Made by a program: the position numbers and the translations under genes
Notes under the pieces: model-generated
Told to the model about the DNA's origin: nothing
Database searches by the model: none
The model's input: the letters and a program-made list of their open reading frames with translations, nothing else
Assembly: GCA_008973525.1 (NCBI GenBank)
Contig: WACJ01000336.1
Span: 186,001-250,000, forward strand
Length of the DNA stretch: 64,000 nt
Origin: Stenopsyche tienmushanensis
Taxonomy: Eukaryota; Arthropoda; Insecta; Trichoptera; Stenopsychidae
Reading direction: 5' to 3'
Part shown: positions 36,832 through 49,435 of the stretch, piece after piece
Layout: the number at the start of each line of letters is the position of its first letter
How positions within the stretch are numbered: the stretch's first letter is position 1

Positions 36832-37318
36832 ACCTTTTCATTAGTGAGCAAATTTAAAATCGATGAAGTCATAATCGCTTAATATCGATTACTTTCTGTC
36901 AGCTCCTATAAGCGTAAGACAATCTTCAATTCGAGGCAGAGTCAATTGTAAATAAACATTTGATAGCATACAAGATCATGTCATTTCTTTACATAAACAA
37001 TGCACAAAAAATCAATTAATTTGCTCCTCCTTTAGAAGGAAATGATAATTGGAAAAAAAAACTCATTCAATACGCAGCCAAGAACGGCAAGCAGTTAAAA
37101 AAAATGTCGATAGCACACAATATTCGGTCATTTCTTTGCATTAACAAAAAACACACTTGAAATCGAAATTATTATTAGTCGATAAATTTGAGCCAACGAT
37201 CTATACAATCGTGCGGTGCATGGGGGGAAGCTCTCCGTCTCAGTTTCCCGAACTGCGCTAAGTTCTCTCTGTCTCTGTCTGTCTCCGAGCTTCAATGTAC
37301 AAGAGTGCTCTTTCTGAA
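36832..37318. mobile_element. MITE copy related to 21894-22435
   Basis: Begins TTAACCTTTTCATTAGTGAG and follows the 21.9-kb MITE through the TCTG/TCTC-rich part. It loses similarity near GAGTGCTCTTTCTGAATAG, so the right end is missing. Confidence 0.6.
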
Positions 37319-37367
37319 TAGTGGACGCAGGGTCTCCGTCAGTACTCCCGTGGGGGTTAAACATCAA

Positions 37368-37409
37368 ACTCCAGGTCTGATAAACAATGTCGTTTATCAG
37401 ATCTGGAGT
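37368..37409. repeat. Short near-perfect hairpin
   Basis: The arms ACTCCAGGTCTGATAAAC and GTTTATCAGATCTGGAGT pair over 18 bases with one mismatch around a six-base loop (AATGTC). It lies just after the broken end of the preceding MITE, so it may be the tip of another element. Confidence 0.75.
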
Positions 37410-37429
37410 GTTTAATTGCATCCTGTATA

Positions 37430-39417
37430 AATCTCAATGCTATCAAAACATTCGTAATGCTTATGGTAACATTCTAAAATAATTTACTTTTTACAGTCCA
37501 TTCTGAGACTATCGCTTTGACGTGGTTTTAAAAATGCGAACTCAGATCATACCTCTTGTACATTTGAGCCCGAGATAATTGAGTTACTCGATTTTGACCG
37601 CCAAATCACGGGTTTCTCTAACAGGTATGGTATCAGAGGTGATTCAAAAATTAAATTTAGAAAGTTTTGATTTAAAAATGAGGTTCGAATTGAAAAACTT
37701 AAACTGATTATTTATGACAGTCTGAAGATTTTGCTTACCTAAAAATAACACGTAAAATATTTGGACAAGCTTGATGATAATTAGTTTGGAATGGATCTTG
37801 AATCAATTCGTACAGTGAATAAAGAAGTATACATATATTGAAATACGTTAATTGAAAAAAAAATCTATTTATTACGTCTAAATTCTAACACATTAATGGA
37901 ATATTTTGCTATACATGTTGTTAAAGAAATTATACAAAATAGTTGCTTGAATAAGAAGTTGGCTAAAAATTAAGACGTTGTGTTTCGTTCGTCTTAATTT
38001 CCAAATGTATGGAATTATCTTATTATCTATTTAAAAAAGTCATAAAATATATAATATATCAATTTAAATATAATAACCGATTATAATCAATCAACTAAAA
38101 ACTAACCCCTATATTAAATTTTATATATTTGTCTGGACATACTTATTGTGGCATTTTGTAACCTAAATAGTACAGGAGTGTAGTACATAATTGAGACAAA
38201 TGAGCCCCATGTTAATAAACGTCCGTGCTCCCTGGATGTCGAGGTGAATACTTCAACCCTTATATTTCATTTTAATGGAATACAAATTGATTTCAAGGGT
38301 AGATTGGGTGTCTGTCAAATTTCACACGTGCAAATTAAATTGGAAACGACCCACAGTGAGGAACAATTATATCGATCTCAGGCCCCTGTTTGACATTTTA
38401 TTTCTCGCCGTGCGATAGTAAAATAAATGGTTTCAAAGTGCATTTACTGCTGCGAATTTTCACCGCTATAATTGCACATATATATGGAGCATTGCAGTGT
38501 CCTGCATAATAGAGTGCTAAATCGCTATGGGATGTCCACATACCAAAATCATCCACGTCTACCATTCCCCAGGCATTTAGATGTCTGTTTAACCATATAT
38601 TAAGTAATTGTAAATAATAGGCAATCTCAAACTTTGAAAAACAATCGAGTACAAACCATATTTTTATATATAAATCATTCTTGTAAAAAAAACCAACGAT
38701 GTTAAATCTACAGCCACCTGTTTGAGAAAAATTTAGACGAAAGATCTATTTGGAGTGAACGTGTTACCTAAATCTGAAAACGATACTTTAAGACGTTACA
38801 CAATGATTTTCCTCCTCAATATAAGTTCCATCTTTCTTCGGTAAAAAGAGCAACGTCTATTATCAACCATTTACCTTTATGTAACTTATATAATATTTGC
38901 TTTTTAGTCAATTAAACTGGATTGGCAATTAACGATATCAATTGAATAGTGTCTTATATAACTCATCAGTATAATTGAACTTATACAATGTAACAGCTAT
39001 TCAAAGGGAGCAATCTAAAGAATACACAAATGATATAGTGTATGAGAGAATATGTTTAACTATAAAAGCTTATAATTTCGTAGGAAAATATTAAACTAAA
39101 TGTATTAGAGCCCAAAAACTAAAAACGACCTACAACTCAAAGATCACCAGATCAAAATGAATAATATACCAGCAAGAGCAATTTCCAATATAATATTAAG
39201 AGTAATACACGAGAAGAAAAATAGAAAAGTTAGCTTATCGAACGATTTTTCATATACGAGGTCGATGAATATATGACTGATTAACTTGACTTGCTAAAAT
39301 TTGTGCTTGTGATTTGGCGCGTTGTCGTGATGAGGTTTCCATGTGTCTTTGTGTTCAAATATTCGATGATAATACGATAAACTGTTGTTTTTGTTATGTT
39401 TAGAGTTTTGCTATTTA
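37430..39417. other. Non-genic stretch
   Basis: No supported gene. About 38.2-38.6 kb is less AT-rich and more complex than the rest but without coding signal. No repeats shared with the rest of the window were noticed. Confidence 0.4.
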
Positions 39418-39710
39418 TTAAAGCAAGGTCGTCCAAACTTTTTTGTCTTGGGAGCTACTTTTCAATTTAAAATTGTCTCAGGATCGACTTCTAATATGAT
39501 TCTTATAGGAAATTTAGTTAAGTTATTTCTTTTTCCTTTCTTCAAACTTAAAGAGTTCGATCTCCGGGATTTTATTTTTCATCGTCGGCTGTAAATATAT
39601 TTATATAAAGTAATATATTTTTTTCAAAATTCACGAAAGTTATCGGGATCGACCAAATTTTGCTTAAAGATCGACCGGTCGATCTTTAAGCAAAAATGCG
39701 TGCCCCGATG
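39418..39710. mobile_element. Possible hAT-type MITE containing a perfect palindrome
   Basis: The left part, GCAAGGTCGTCCAAACTTTT followed by GGGAGCTACTTTTC and GGATCGAC, resembles the ends of hAT-family elements. The right part contains GATCGACCGGTCGATC. Ends and target duplication are not resolved. Confidence 0.4.
39658..39695. repeat. Perfect 38-bp palindrome without spacer
   Basis: The left half is TTTTGCTTAAAGATCGACC, and the right half is its exact reverse complement with no spacer. The centre is ACCGGT (39674-39679). Confidence 0.9.
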
Positions 39711-42700
39711 AAAGTGTGTTAATATAATAAATTTTGTCAGCCATCTGAATTTCATTTTTACATCAATTTAGATTTCCATTTAAGTGGGCGAAATCGATCA
39801 GCTCTGGTGTGTCTCAATGAATTGAGTTTCGCGATAATATTTTTACAATTTAACTATGTATAGGCATCGTGTGATCTTCTACTCTGAGTCTGCCCAGATG
39901 AATTTCGAAATTTTCAACTCCGTCTGTTTACTGTGAGTGAAATAATATTTTATAGCTGGAGTTATTAACGACCCCAATAACCCATCCTTTATGCGATTTC
40001 TTCGTCAAGCCGATATAAAACAGTGTCATTATTTAATGGGCGGCCCTCGCGTGTCTATACGCATTTCAGGGCTGCGTAATTAAATCAAATATTTAATCTC
40101 GCACCCGTAAAATTCGTGTTATTTAACATGAAAGCCAACTCGCTCGCTGGCAAAACAAGACATTTATTATTGTTATAAATAATATATAGCCGGGAATGGT
40201 TCAAATGGTTCGTATCAAGCCTCTGTGATGTATTGTAATGGTCTCCGAGGAGAGAGAGCGACTTTTATGATTCCTTTTGTAAATTTAACGGCCGTGAAGA
40301 GTGGATTCGACTTTTTCAGTGCTAACGTCACACATTTTTTAAATCAAGATCTGAGTATAAGCACAAAGATTTCGACAATAATTTGATCTTAAATCGCAAT
40401 GTCTTCTTTATATTATTTATTAAACGTAGGCGATCTCCATAAGAAATTTTTCATGTGATTTATGATTTTTACATTGAAATCCTCTATTGCCTTCTACGTG
40501 TAGTTAAATAATAAGATTATTTAGTTATTAAGTAGAAGAGTCTCTAAGTAATCATTATTGTTAAATGATATTTTAATATGCATGCAAATCGATTAAGTAT
40601 AGTTATTCATGCCCGACTTTATTAATAATCTCTCTCTAAATCTAAAATAAGTGCCCCAATTTTAGCCTTCTGACAGTTAGTGCAACACCCACTTATCTAG
40701 CATTTTTGTCTCTCCTATTTTGATATTATATTTACCTTTTTTGAATTTTTATTAACAAATCGATCTTTCTTCGAATGCTGAATGTATCTGCTTTCACTGC
40801 ATTGTGCCCCAATTAGAACTTATAGAAAAAGCCAGCAGTTTTTTTATTGACGACATTCTGTATAACAATAAAAATAGCAAAAACGACTCAATATTAAAAG
40901 GTAATTGAAGAATAAATTACCTTTGTCAATTTCAAATAGTTGAACTTGTACCTTTCTCAATAATGTTGAATCTTTGGTCAATTGGAAAATGTGGCACAAT
41001 TCTCCTTTACCAGAAAATCAACACGTAGTGTCAGGTTTGGAGATCGAGCCACAGAATAGGGCACATCTCCAGGCAAAAAAATCCACTGGTGTCAGGTCAA
41101 GAGACCGTGCGAATAGGGCCGCTAAAAGAATTAATTTGCACGACAGAGGTGTCCACAAAAAAAATCTAATTAAAGAGGAAATGCTACTTCAGACAATCAC
41201 AGCTGAGATTTTAAAAAAAAGTGTCATACGTACATACAAAGCAGAAGTGGCCAATTTGAACACATTCTGTAAATAAAATTAATAAAAAGCATTTTCTTAA
41301 CTCTGACCCTGCCAAACTGGTATCTCTTCAAGCATAACCAATTATCAAATGATCTGTATGAAAAATAGCATATCGTTGGAAAGAGTATGAAATAGAGAAT
41401 ATTTTAAAACTAAACTAAGTTCAAAATAGTTGTTAGTTTTTTGTTTAAATAATTTAAAAGTTCACACTACTCATTCGTTTAAACATTTCATGTGACTTTG
41501 GAAGATTTAATGGTAAAATTTTAGGTATTTTTTCAAAATGTTGAATAAAATTATATTTCAACAACCCTGACATTTAGCAAAAACCTAGTAAGAAGACACC
41601 CCTAATCCCCTAATAAATTTCTAATCCTACTGTTTTTATTCAAAATAAAGTCCATTCTATAGTATCATGATTCTTTGCCACACAGCGCACTTTGTTCTGG
41701 ATTTTTGATATGGAAACTGGATGATCACCATGGATAAATAATTCTGTTTACGAAGCTTTAATGTTGAATTTTAGCCTCATTCAATTTAATCCGCAAACTT
41801 TTGCCAATTGGTTGTGCATTTAGTATCAAAGCAGCTTATTAGTTAGTCTTCTCTAATACCCTATCGCATAATTCATAAAAGTAGCCATTGTGGTTCCAAA
41901 GTGCTTCTGTGATATATAACTTCAGTAGAAAATTATACAATCTTAGTAAAGGCTTTCTCTTTTTTATGTAAGTAATTTTTGCCACACCTTATGAAAGGCT
42001 TGGCCATAGTCAAGAATATTTCTGGGCAAATTATCTTTCTTCGATTGCCTTCTCTATAATGTTTTTACCGGATACTGAAGTAATGAAACGGAATTATAAC
42101 ATTAGACATTTTTGCAACGCTTTTCAATCAAAACGGAGATAATTGATTTTGATCAATATTTAATGGCGTTTGCTCAATAGTTTCATATAGTTTTTCAAAG
42201 CTTGAGTATTTACTTTATCCTGATATTTCGTTTTTCAGCGGATATAATAGTTCAATATCATGACTTTGAATTTAAACAACCTTTTCTTTCAATTTTTCTC
42301 ATTTGATCATCCTTATCATCTTTTCAAGCAGCCTTATACAAATTTTCTATTACAGTTTTGTTTGCTTTCAGCCTCCACATTATGCTACCATTAAATTTAT
42401 TATTTCATTTTTCAGTTAACAATCATTTCGCGACTCATAAATCCTGTGTAAATCAAATAATCCTATCTAACTAATTATGAATAAATAAGACAAAAATGGT
42501 CGCTAATAAATTTAAGTACAAAATTTAACCATAAAAGGATATTCAATGTGTTCTTCTTCTATTTTAGAATTCTGAAAGCAAAAAAATGTTTACGAAACAC
42601 CGAGTGTAGATAAGTAAAATACAGAAGACAACAATTGAAAGGCTTGTTATCTAGTGGAAAATTGCTTGTAACAAAGATTGATTGGCTTTAATACGACCGT

Positions 42701-42974
42701 ATTCTTTGTCGTCGTCTTTTATTACATCAACAAGCGACCACACGTGAAGATGGTGACCTGGCAAAAATGATGAGACTCATCCAGAAAATCCTCCTTCATC
42801 CATCATACTCGTTTTACTTATCGCACTCAAACAATTTGTTTCGGTACACGGGTAATTGATATCCAGAAATCAATATCCTATATGTTTAGGAACAATAATA
42901 ATTTAAAATGCGTGTATGATGTTATGTGAATGTTTAATATAATTTCACTCCAAAATAATCATCATACATATATG
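39711..42974. other. Non-genic stretch with one unrecognised open frame
   Basis: About 40.0-40.3 kb is GC-richer and complex (GGGCGGCCCTCGCGTGTC) without coding signal. An open frame at 40974-41276 (100 codons, Arg/Lys-rich middle SRDRANRAAKRINLHDRG) matches no family I know and could be chance. The rest is AT-rich and unremarkable. Confidence 0.4.
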
Positions 42975-43716
42975 TATATTAAGGGGGGCAATCCCTTTAG
43001 ACGCCCGAAAATTAGTCGTTTTTCATGATTTTTTTTAAAGATGATAAAATAATCGTACCACTTTAAATTTTTGACATTATTGTATAACAATCTTAAAGTG
43101 CTAGCTAATTTTATTTTTTTATAAACAAAAAACCAAATGGCGGAGTTATAAGGTATTCTATTAGACACCTTCTCTTGTGATATCAAACAGCTCGCCACTT
43201 ATCGAAGGTAAAAATAGAAATATTTTTTGATTTTTAATATATGTAAGCAGTCAACCAAGCTATAAAAAATTTAAAAAGTATAAAATTAAAAATTTAGTAG
43301 GCTTTTTAGTTAAACTTTCATATTTTCTTGATAATTTTTACCCCAAAAAAAATAATTTATTTACACGAAAACCTTAAAATTGTAGCTTGGTTTACTAGAT
43401 AATATAATAGTGAAAAACATCCCAAAGTTTCAGCCAGATCCAGCCAGAGATTTTGAAAATGCAGTTTCGAGATAATCTCGTTTAAAGTACGATAAAACTA
43501 TTATTTTTGTGACTTATAGATCAATCAGTGATTCCAGATGCATATAATTGATCTTCAGCTTTCTTAAAAAGTTGATTATCTTCGAGTAGATGTTGTTTTC
43601 GAGTTATGCGAGTTGCTTTTGTCTTAGAAAGACTCTTACGGTTTTGCCTCGCTGCCCGCGCTTCATCGGTGTTTTCAGCAAAGACTTTACAGTAGGTGCC
43701 AATAATTATATTTATC
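42975..43716 (-). mobile_element. Phantom-type (Mutator-like) transposon 3' end, copy 1
   Basis: On the minus strand, 43716 to 43521 encodes the transposase C-terminus: IIIGTYCKVFAENTDEARAA, then LFKKAEDQLYASGITD and stop. This matches the conserved tail of Phantom/Mutator-like transposases (an acidic stretch, then LYG.GI.D). The downstream side runs through TTTCGAGATAATCTCGTTTA to a G-rich terminus AAGGGGGGCAATCCCTTTAG. Only the last 65 or so codons remain; an R1-like LINE fragment abuts it at 43717. Confidence 0.65.
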
Positions 43717-44275
43717 ATGGATGCAGGAAAATCGCCTGCAGCTGACGGCAGAAAAAACGGAGGCAATGATCTGCAGTAGAAGAAGAAGATCGAGAGTCAA
43801 GAGGCTTATTATGAACGATCACGAGGTTGAATACAGCAAATCGCTGAGATATCTCGGGATCCTCTTGGACAATAAGCTGACTATCAGAAAACATATTGAA
43901 GTAGCAGCGCAGAAGGTGGTCAGTGAGCTAGGACGGCTCATGCCCAATATAGGAGGGCCAAAGCCATGCAGAAGGTGAATAAACGAGATAATATACTCTA
44001 TCCTTCTGTACGGAGCTACACGAAAGCTACAGAAGGAAGCTGGCCGGAATCCAGCGGCAGGGAGCGCTCCGAGTCACCTCAGCATACAGAACTGTATCTG
44101 AAGAAATGGTGCTCATGGTTGCTGGAATACCCCCGCTTAACATCCAGGCAAAGAAGAAGGCCTTGGACTACGAAGATCCTAAAAATCGCAACGAACATGA
44201 CCAGAAACTGAGAGAAGCCTGGCAACGGAGATGAGATCAGTTCAGCAAAGGAAGATGGACCCACCGACTTATACC
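43717..44275 (+). mobile_element. R1-like LINE fragment (end of reverse transcriptase and beyond)
   Basis: Plus-strand coding WMQENRLQLTAEKTEAMI, then YLGILLDNKLTIRKHIE and LGRLMPNIGGPKPCRR, matches the region downstream of the catalytic box in the longer LINE at 54-56 kb (LARLMPNIGGPK). A frameshift at about 43977 separates the next part (NEIIYSILLYGA, compare SVLLYGAPIWAD). Several stops follow. Both ends are truncated. Confidence 0.75.
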
Positions 44276-46990
44276 ATGATTTGGTTAAATTTTGCTTTGT
44301 GGAATATTTTTTTCAATATGACCTTTAAAAAATAAATTGAATAATAACCAACAATATAAATTGTGTATAGCTTAAAAGAAGCATACACTTTTTTCATAGA
44401 TCGAAATGTTTCATGACTTGGCAACGTGTCCCTTTTTATTCTTCGCCCAAACAAATTTGAAAATGATAAGACTTGACAGAAAGCCGTAAATATACTTAAA
44501 GGTTAAGCCATGCCTTTCGGGTTAATTTATTCAATTTTATTAACTAAAAGCTGTAAAATGTCGAGGCATTACTTTGATGACCGTTGTTAACTTGGCATCT
44601 TGATGAATTAAGGTTCCGATGAGCGCCTCATGTTATATTCTCGCTGTTCAAACATCACACACACACGATTTTTCGCTATTTCGCAAGTTTTTAATGATAC
44701 TGGTTAGTTCAAGGCCTTGACATAATCAACCCCTAAACTGAGATTCGATAGCTTACCGAGCTTAGTCCTCCATTAACCCGCGTATATTATTATTATAATT
44801 AATAAGCCCCACATATTTAATTAATTACATAAGTTTGTACACATCAAATTTCCTTACCTGTACTCAATTATCCGTACTATGTTATTATCAATCTCGAGAG
44901 ATTTTGTGTTTTCGCATTACTAACTATAATGAATATTGAAATACCACACTGTGTATAAACAAGAATTTAATCAACATTATGAACAAATTTGGATTTATTA
45001 ATCATAAGGAATATTCAATTCTATAGTAAGTTAATATAATCAATTTAAAAGGACAAAATCGATTTCACAGGATATTTTTAAATAAAAATATAATCTAAAT
45101 AGTTTTTGATTTTATAGAAGGTTCAAGCATATTATGAACATTATTTTAATTAAATCTAAACTAATTTTTAATCTTTGGAAACGAATTATTGAATAATCTC
45201 ATTATGCTTACATTCTCGTTAAAGACTTACCTCCAAACTGTTCATTTTCTCGTACATTTTCATTATCTTCAAAGCACTCCATATGGAAGAAAAAAAGTCT
45301 TTCAATTCTTATTAGATTTAAATCTTTCCATATATTTGTGTATTATTTTTTTAAATCCTGATTCAATTATGACACTCAATGCGTTCAAAATCATGTTCTG
45401 GCTATTTATTTGTGTTTTGACAAACTGTAATAGACCATGCGGAAGAGGTAGCAATATATTTTTTGTTTTAAATTGAAATAATAATAAAAAATATGTATTA
45501 GGTCTTCCCAAAATAAATCCATTATTTGCGCATGCTAGATTGTGTGAACTCAGATGTGAGTTGTGTATGTTCAAAACTAAAAAAAACATATTCGACATTG
45601 TATGCCGATGTTTCTTGATCGAGACTTGAACGCAACCAGGGTCTACAAACACCCTAAATGATGTTCATTTTGATTTAGATACTTTAAATCGGGCAATAGA
45701 AAATTACAGAATACCCCTAAATCAAAGCGACCCTCAAATTTTGATAAAAATGCTACGATCTTTAAAAACTCCCATCCAACATCAACCGTACACGTTAATT
45801 TAAAATACATTGATTAAGCGTGCAGGCATTCGAATACCACGGATGCCGCACGAACTGTCCGCGGATTACAAACTATCGCTGGAATAAGACTGCTTTTGCT
45901 TTGATATTCAGCCTGTACTGTTTTTAAAAAATGTTTTTTACTGTCTGTTTGTTTTCATCGCGTTTTGCTTCTGATTCAACTTTTCTTATAAATTTAGGCA
46001 TCTCAATCTGAAAACCAATCGTCCGAAGCTAAGATTTCTTCAACTTCAAAGCCTCATAATGCTTAATTAATAACTCAAAGGTATATAAATAAACAAACCA
46101 ATTTAAATTGATAGGTTTCTTACCATTGAAAATTGTGTTTGTATGCCCAAAATTAAGAAGAAGTCATAGAAATCCTTAATTAAAATTCGCATAGATTAAT
46201 TTCCATTTAATTAGTATCTTGCACATGGAATTTGCGCGTCTATTTAGGTTGACATAACTGGAAATGCTCGTTTTCAGCAGGCTTTCATCTAGCAGATGGG
46301 TACGATCTCATCTCATAGCATAATTTTGGTAATAAAAAGAGAGTAACTTTGACATATAGAATAATATAGCTGCCCTTTTGTAAGCCTTTTCTAGATTTTA
46401 AAGTATCCTCTCAAAGTTAGGATTTATTGTAAATTGGATTCTTTGCGACGACTGGTAATTTACGGGTTCATGGAGGACCCTCCTCGTTAGTTTGTCTTCG
46501 GATATAATCGCAGCCGCTTTAATCATTTTTGCTTTATTCTTCCGCCCCGCCGGAACACGTCCGGAAGTGGCGGACCATGACGGACGGACGTTCGCACAGT
46601 GGAAACAAAATATTCGCGACATTATTTTTTGAAAAGGACTCTGAGCTTGCGTGCCTCCCGCAATTTTCCAAATCATTAATCCGGAGACAAAAAAATGCGG
46701 CAACCCTTGTCATTTGACGGTGGTGGCTTATACGAATCCTGAACGCCCGACCTCTTTTCCTAAGCTCTCTACGACTGTGACCGCACGCTAATTTTATGCG
46801 GGACAAAATACCTCCATCTCACTACAATAACACATTTCGGCTCCTGCATCTGCCTGCTGATCAGCCACCAAACGCAGAAACATACAACAATAACACTTTA
46901 CCCTTAAATTCATTGGAATGATATCTGAAGCGATAAATGACACTTGATCAGAACCAATTTTAGGATAAAAGTACTTTCATTATGTATAAT
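44276..46990. other. Non-genic stretch
   Basis: No supported gene. At 46.4-46.8 kb a GC-richer island has frames open on both strands (for example 46534-46806), which is what base composition alone can give. It could be a conserved non-coding element. Confidence 0.4.
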
Positions 46991-47700
46991 TAAGGGGGGA
47001 AACCACATTAGAAGGCAGATTTTTTAGCGTTTTTTGTAAAAAAAATTAACAGGAAAGGAATAATTAGAATATGTTTAAACTTTGATAATACTTTTTTAGT
47101 ATTTTGAAATACATTTGAATTTTTTCACTGGAAATATTCAAGTTATAAGGTGCTTCCCATGGAAGGTCGCCATTAGAATTTACTGCTTTGGTACAATGTG
47201 CTAATCACAATTTTTAATAGAATTCAATATAACATTTGAATATTATTAACAATATAATTTCTAAATAGATGAACCAAGTTTTAACTGAAAAAAAATCATG
47301 TTTGAAACGTGTTTAAACAAAATATTCCGATTTTTTAACTATTTTTTGCACCTTTCTTACAATAAAAAAAATATTTTGAACAATAAAAATATCCCAAAAT
47401 TAGGTTAGCAAAGATCATAATTAAATAAAAAATATTTATATAAATTTAAAAAAAAATTGTTTATAACTTTTTGAGCAAGAGTGAAAAAATTGGTTTCGAG
47501 AAAAACTCGTTTGAAAAAATAATTACCGAAAATGAGAAATTTAAGGCAGTAATAAATGGTATAAACTACGTAGCAGTTAATCAGTTATTCCAATACCATA
47601 TAGCAACCCTTCACCTTCTTCAAACACATAATTTTGAGCTTGAATCCCTTATTTTCGATCTTTCTTAGCTTCCTTGATCTCCACTACGCTACTTCTATTC
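46991..47700 (-). mobile_element. Phantom-type (Mutator-like) transposon 3' end, copy 2
   Basis: The minus strand between about 47700 and 47577 encodes (with one stop) EIKEAKKDRK and then FEEGEGLLYGIGITD followed by TAA. This is the same C-terminal signature as copy 1. The non-coding side contains TTTCGAGAAAAACTCGTTTG and a G-rich end TTAAGGGGGGAAACCACATT. It is diverged and inactive. Confidence 0.65.
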
Positions 47701-48389
47701 TGTTGTTTACATTCTGTGTATGATCACCTAAATATCTCTTAATAATTCAGCACTCAGTAATTCATATTGAAAGTATTGCTTTTTGAAGGTCGGGGTATAG
47801 GGTTCAGGCTTCAAGTTACGTTCCAAGAGCTTGAGCTTTCTGCCACTTGCACCAGCTGCTATCTCTCTCTGGATACTTCTTTAACTGTATCATTTGCTGA
47901 TGTCCATATAATTGCAGAACAAGTTTTATCTGCCAACACCTAAGAGTCGCATGACAAACATAATTCTACGATTTATCTCAAATCCAATGTCAACGAATGG
48001 ACCTGAATTGATTTGTCATGATCCACACTTGCAACTGACAATGAGCTTGAAACCGAGACCACGAATTCCAATTTCTTGAAATTTCACATCCTTCTTCTTC
48101 TCGTAATACAGGGATATAGAGTCAAGTAAGTGAATAAGGTTCCACTGAACGGTTACTTCGTACTACCCATCGCGAATCTTCCTGTCGTCAATGAACTTTG
48201 CATTAATCATGCTATGCATCTAGCTGTAATTGAAACATTGTACAAGAAACCTTATCAAACAGATACAGAAAACATTGAAACAGAAGAAGATTTAGATTAT
48301 TCCAATAAAAACGAAAGAAAGTGACTCCAAAAATGATAATTCTGAAATATTTAACTTACACATACATGCATATGTAACACATATAAATA
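47701..48389. other. Short non-genic stretch before a Tigger remnant
   Basis: No gene supported. The open frame 48130-48324 may include diverged upstream Tigger sequence, but I cannot align it by eye. Confidence 0.3.
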
Positions 48390-49435
48390 TTTACTTTAAT
48401 GAATGTTTTATCCCAGAAGTAGAAAGTTATTTAAAGAAGAAAAACCTTCCATTCAAAGTTCTCTTACTCTTAAATTGTACGCCCGGTCATCCACAAGATA
48501 TACATCATCCAAATGTTGAAATTATATTTTTACCACCAAATACGACTTCCCTAATCCAACAGTTAGATCAAGGGGTGATTTCAACATTCAAGACATACTA
48601 CAAAGCGGTCATAAGAAGAAATATTAAATCAAATAGAGGGAAATGCGTCACTCACGATTTTAGAAGCCTGGAAAAAAATCATGATCTTAAATTGTGTGAA
48701 ATATATAGGATTAGCAATTAAAGAAATTAAAAAGTCAACATTAAATGCTTGTTGGAGAGAAGTATGGCCAGATGTAGTTGAACGTAACCATGTAATTCCA
48801 TCAATGAATGAAACATTTAACAGCATTTTAAATATAACAAAAGTGTTAGGACAAATGTTGGAGATTTTATAATTAAGTGATATCGATGAATTGTTTGTTG
48901 ATCAGGAAATAGACGAAGAAAAATTGATTTATATGGTGTCAACCAACGAAAAAGAAAATGTTGAAAGTAGCGATAGTAGTGATAATGAAATTACTCATAA
49001 CATCTCTTAAAAAATAAGGTTTTGGCCACTGATCCTGTTATTGAACGTGCTATTAAATTTCAGCGAGACATTAAAAGCCTGTGCGCGCAATACAGTGAAA
49101 TTTACAAAGACTTAAGAAAAAACACAACACAAAAACTTGTTACGGACTATTCAAGAAGACGAGAAGAAGAGTCGGCTGCTGAATTTTAATTCAATGATAG
49201 TAGTGATTTTGAGCCATTTAATAATAAACATGTTATAAATCTATGTAGAGCAATTTAATCTATTTCTTAATAAAATTTTCTTTTTTATGCAAATATATGT
49301 GTATAATGTATACGTTTTACGCGGTTTTTTTGGAACCTATCCCCTTACTTTATATGAACTTGAAGTCTCGATTTACGCGGTTTCGATTTACACGTTTTTT
49401 CTCGGAACGTATCTACCGCGTAAATCGAGGAATAA
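48390..49435 (+). mobile_element. Tigger transposase C-terminal half, inactive
   Basis: Coding reads NIYFNECFIPEVESYLKKKN, then KVLLLLNCTPGHPQDIHHPN and IIFLPPNTTSLIQQLDQGVI. After a frameshift at about 48640 it continues KSTLNACWREVWPDVVERNH, and later IERAIKFQRDIKSLCAQYSE. These are the successive conserved blocks of Tigger/pogo transposases. The catalytic LDNAPGHP box reads LNCTPGHP, so the acidic residue is Asn. A terminal region rich in CGCGTAAATCGAGG (to about 49.43 kb) is typical of Tigger ends. It is dead by frameshift, stops and catalytic substitution. Confidence 0.85.

Noticed and set aside
46398..46806. Overlapping frames on both strands as a gene
   Set aside because: Both strands are open in a GC-richer patch, no motif or splice signals are convincing, and no homolog is recognised.
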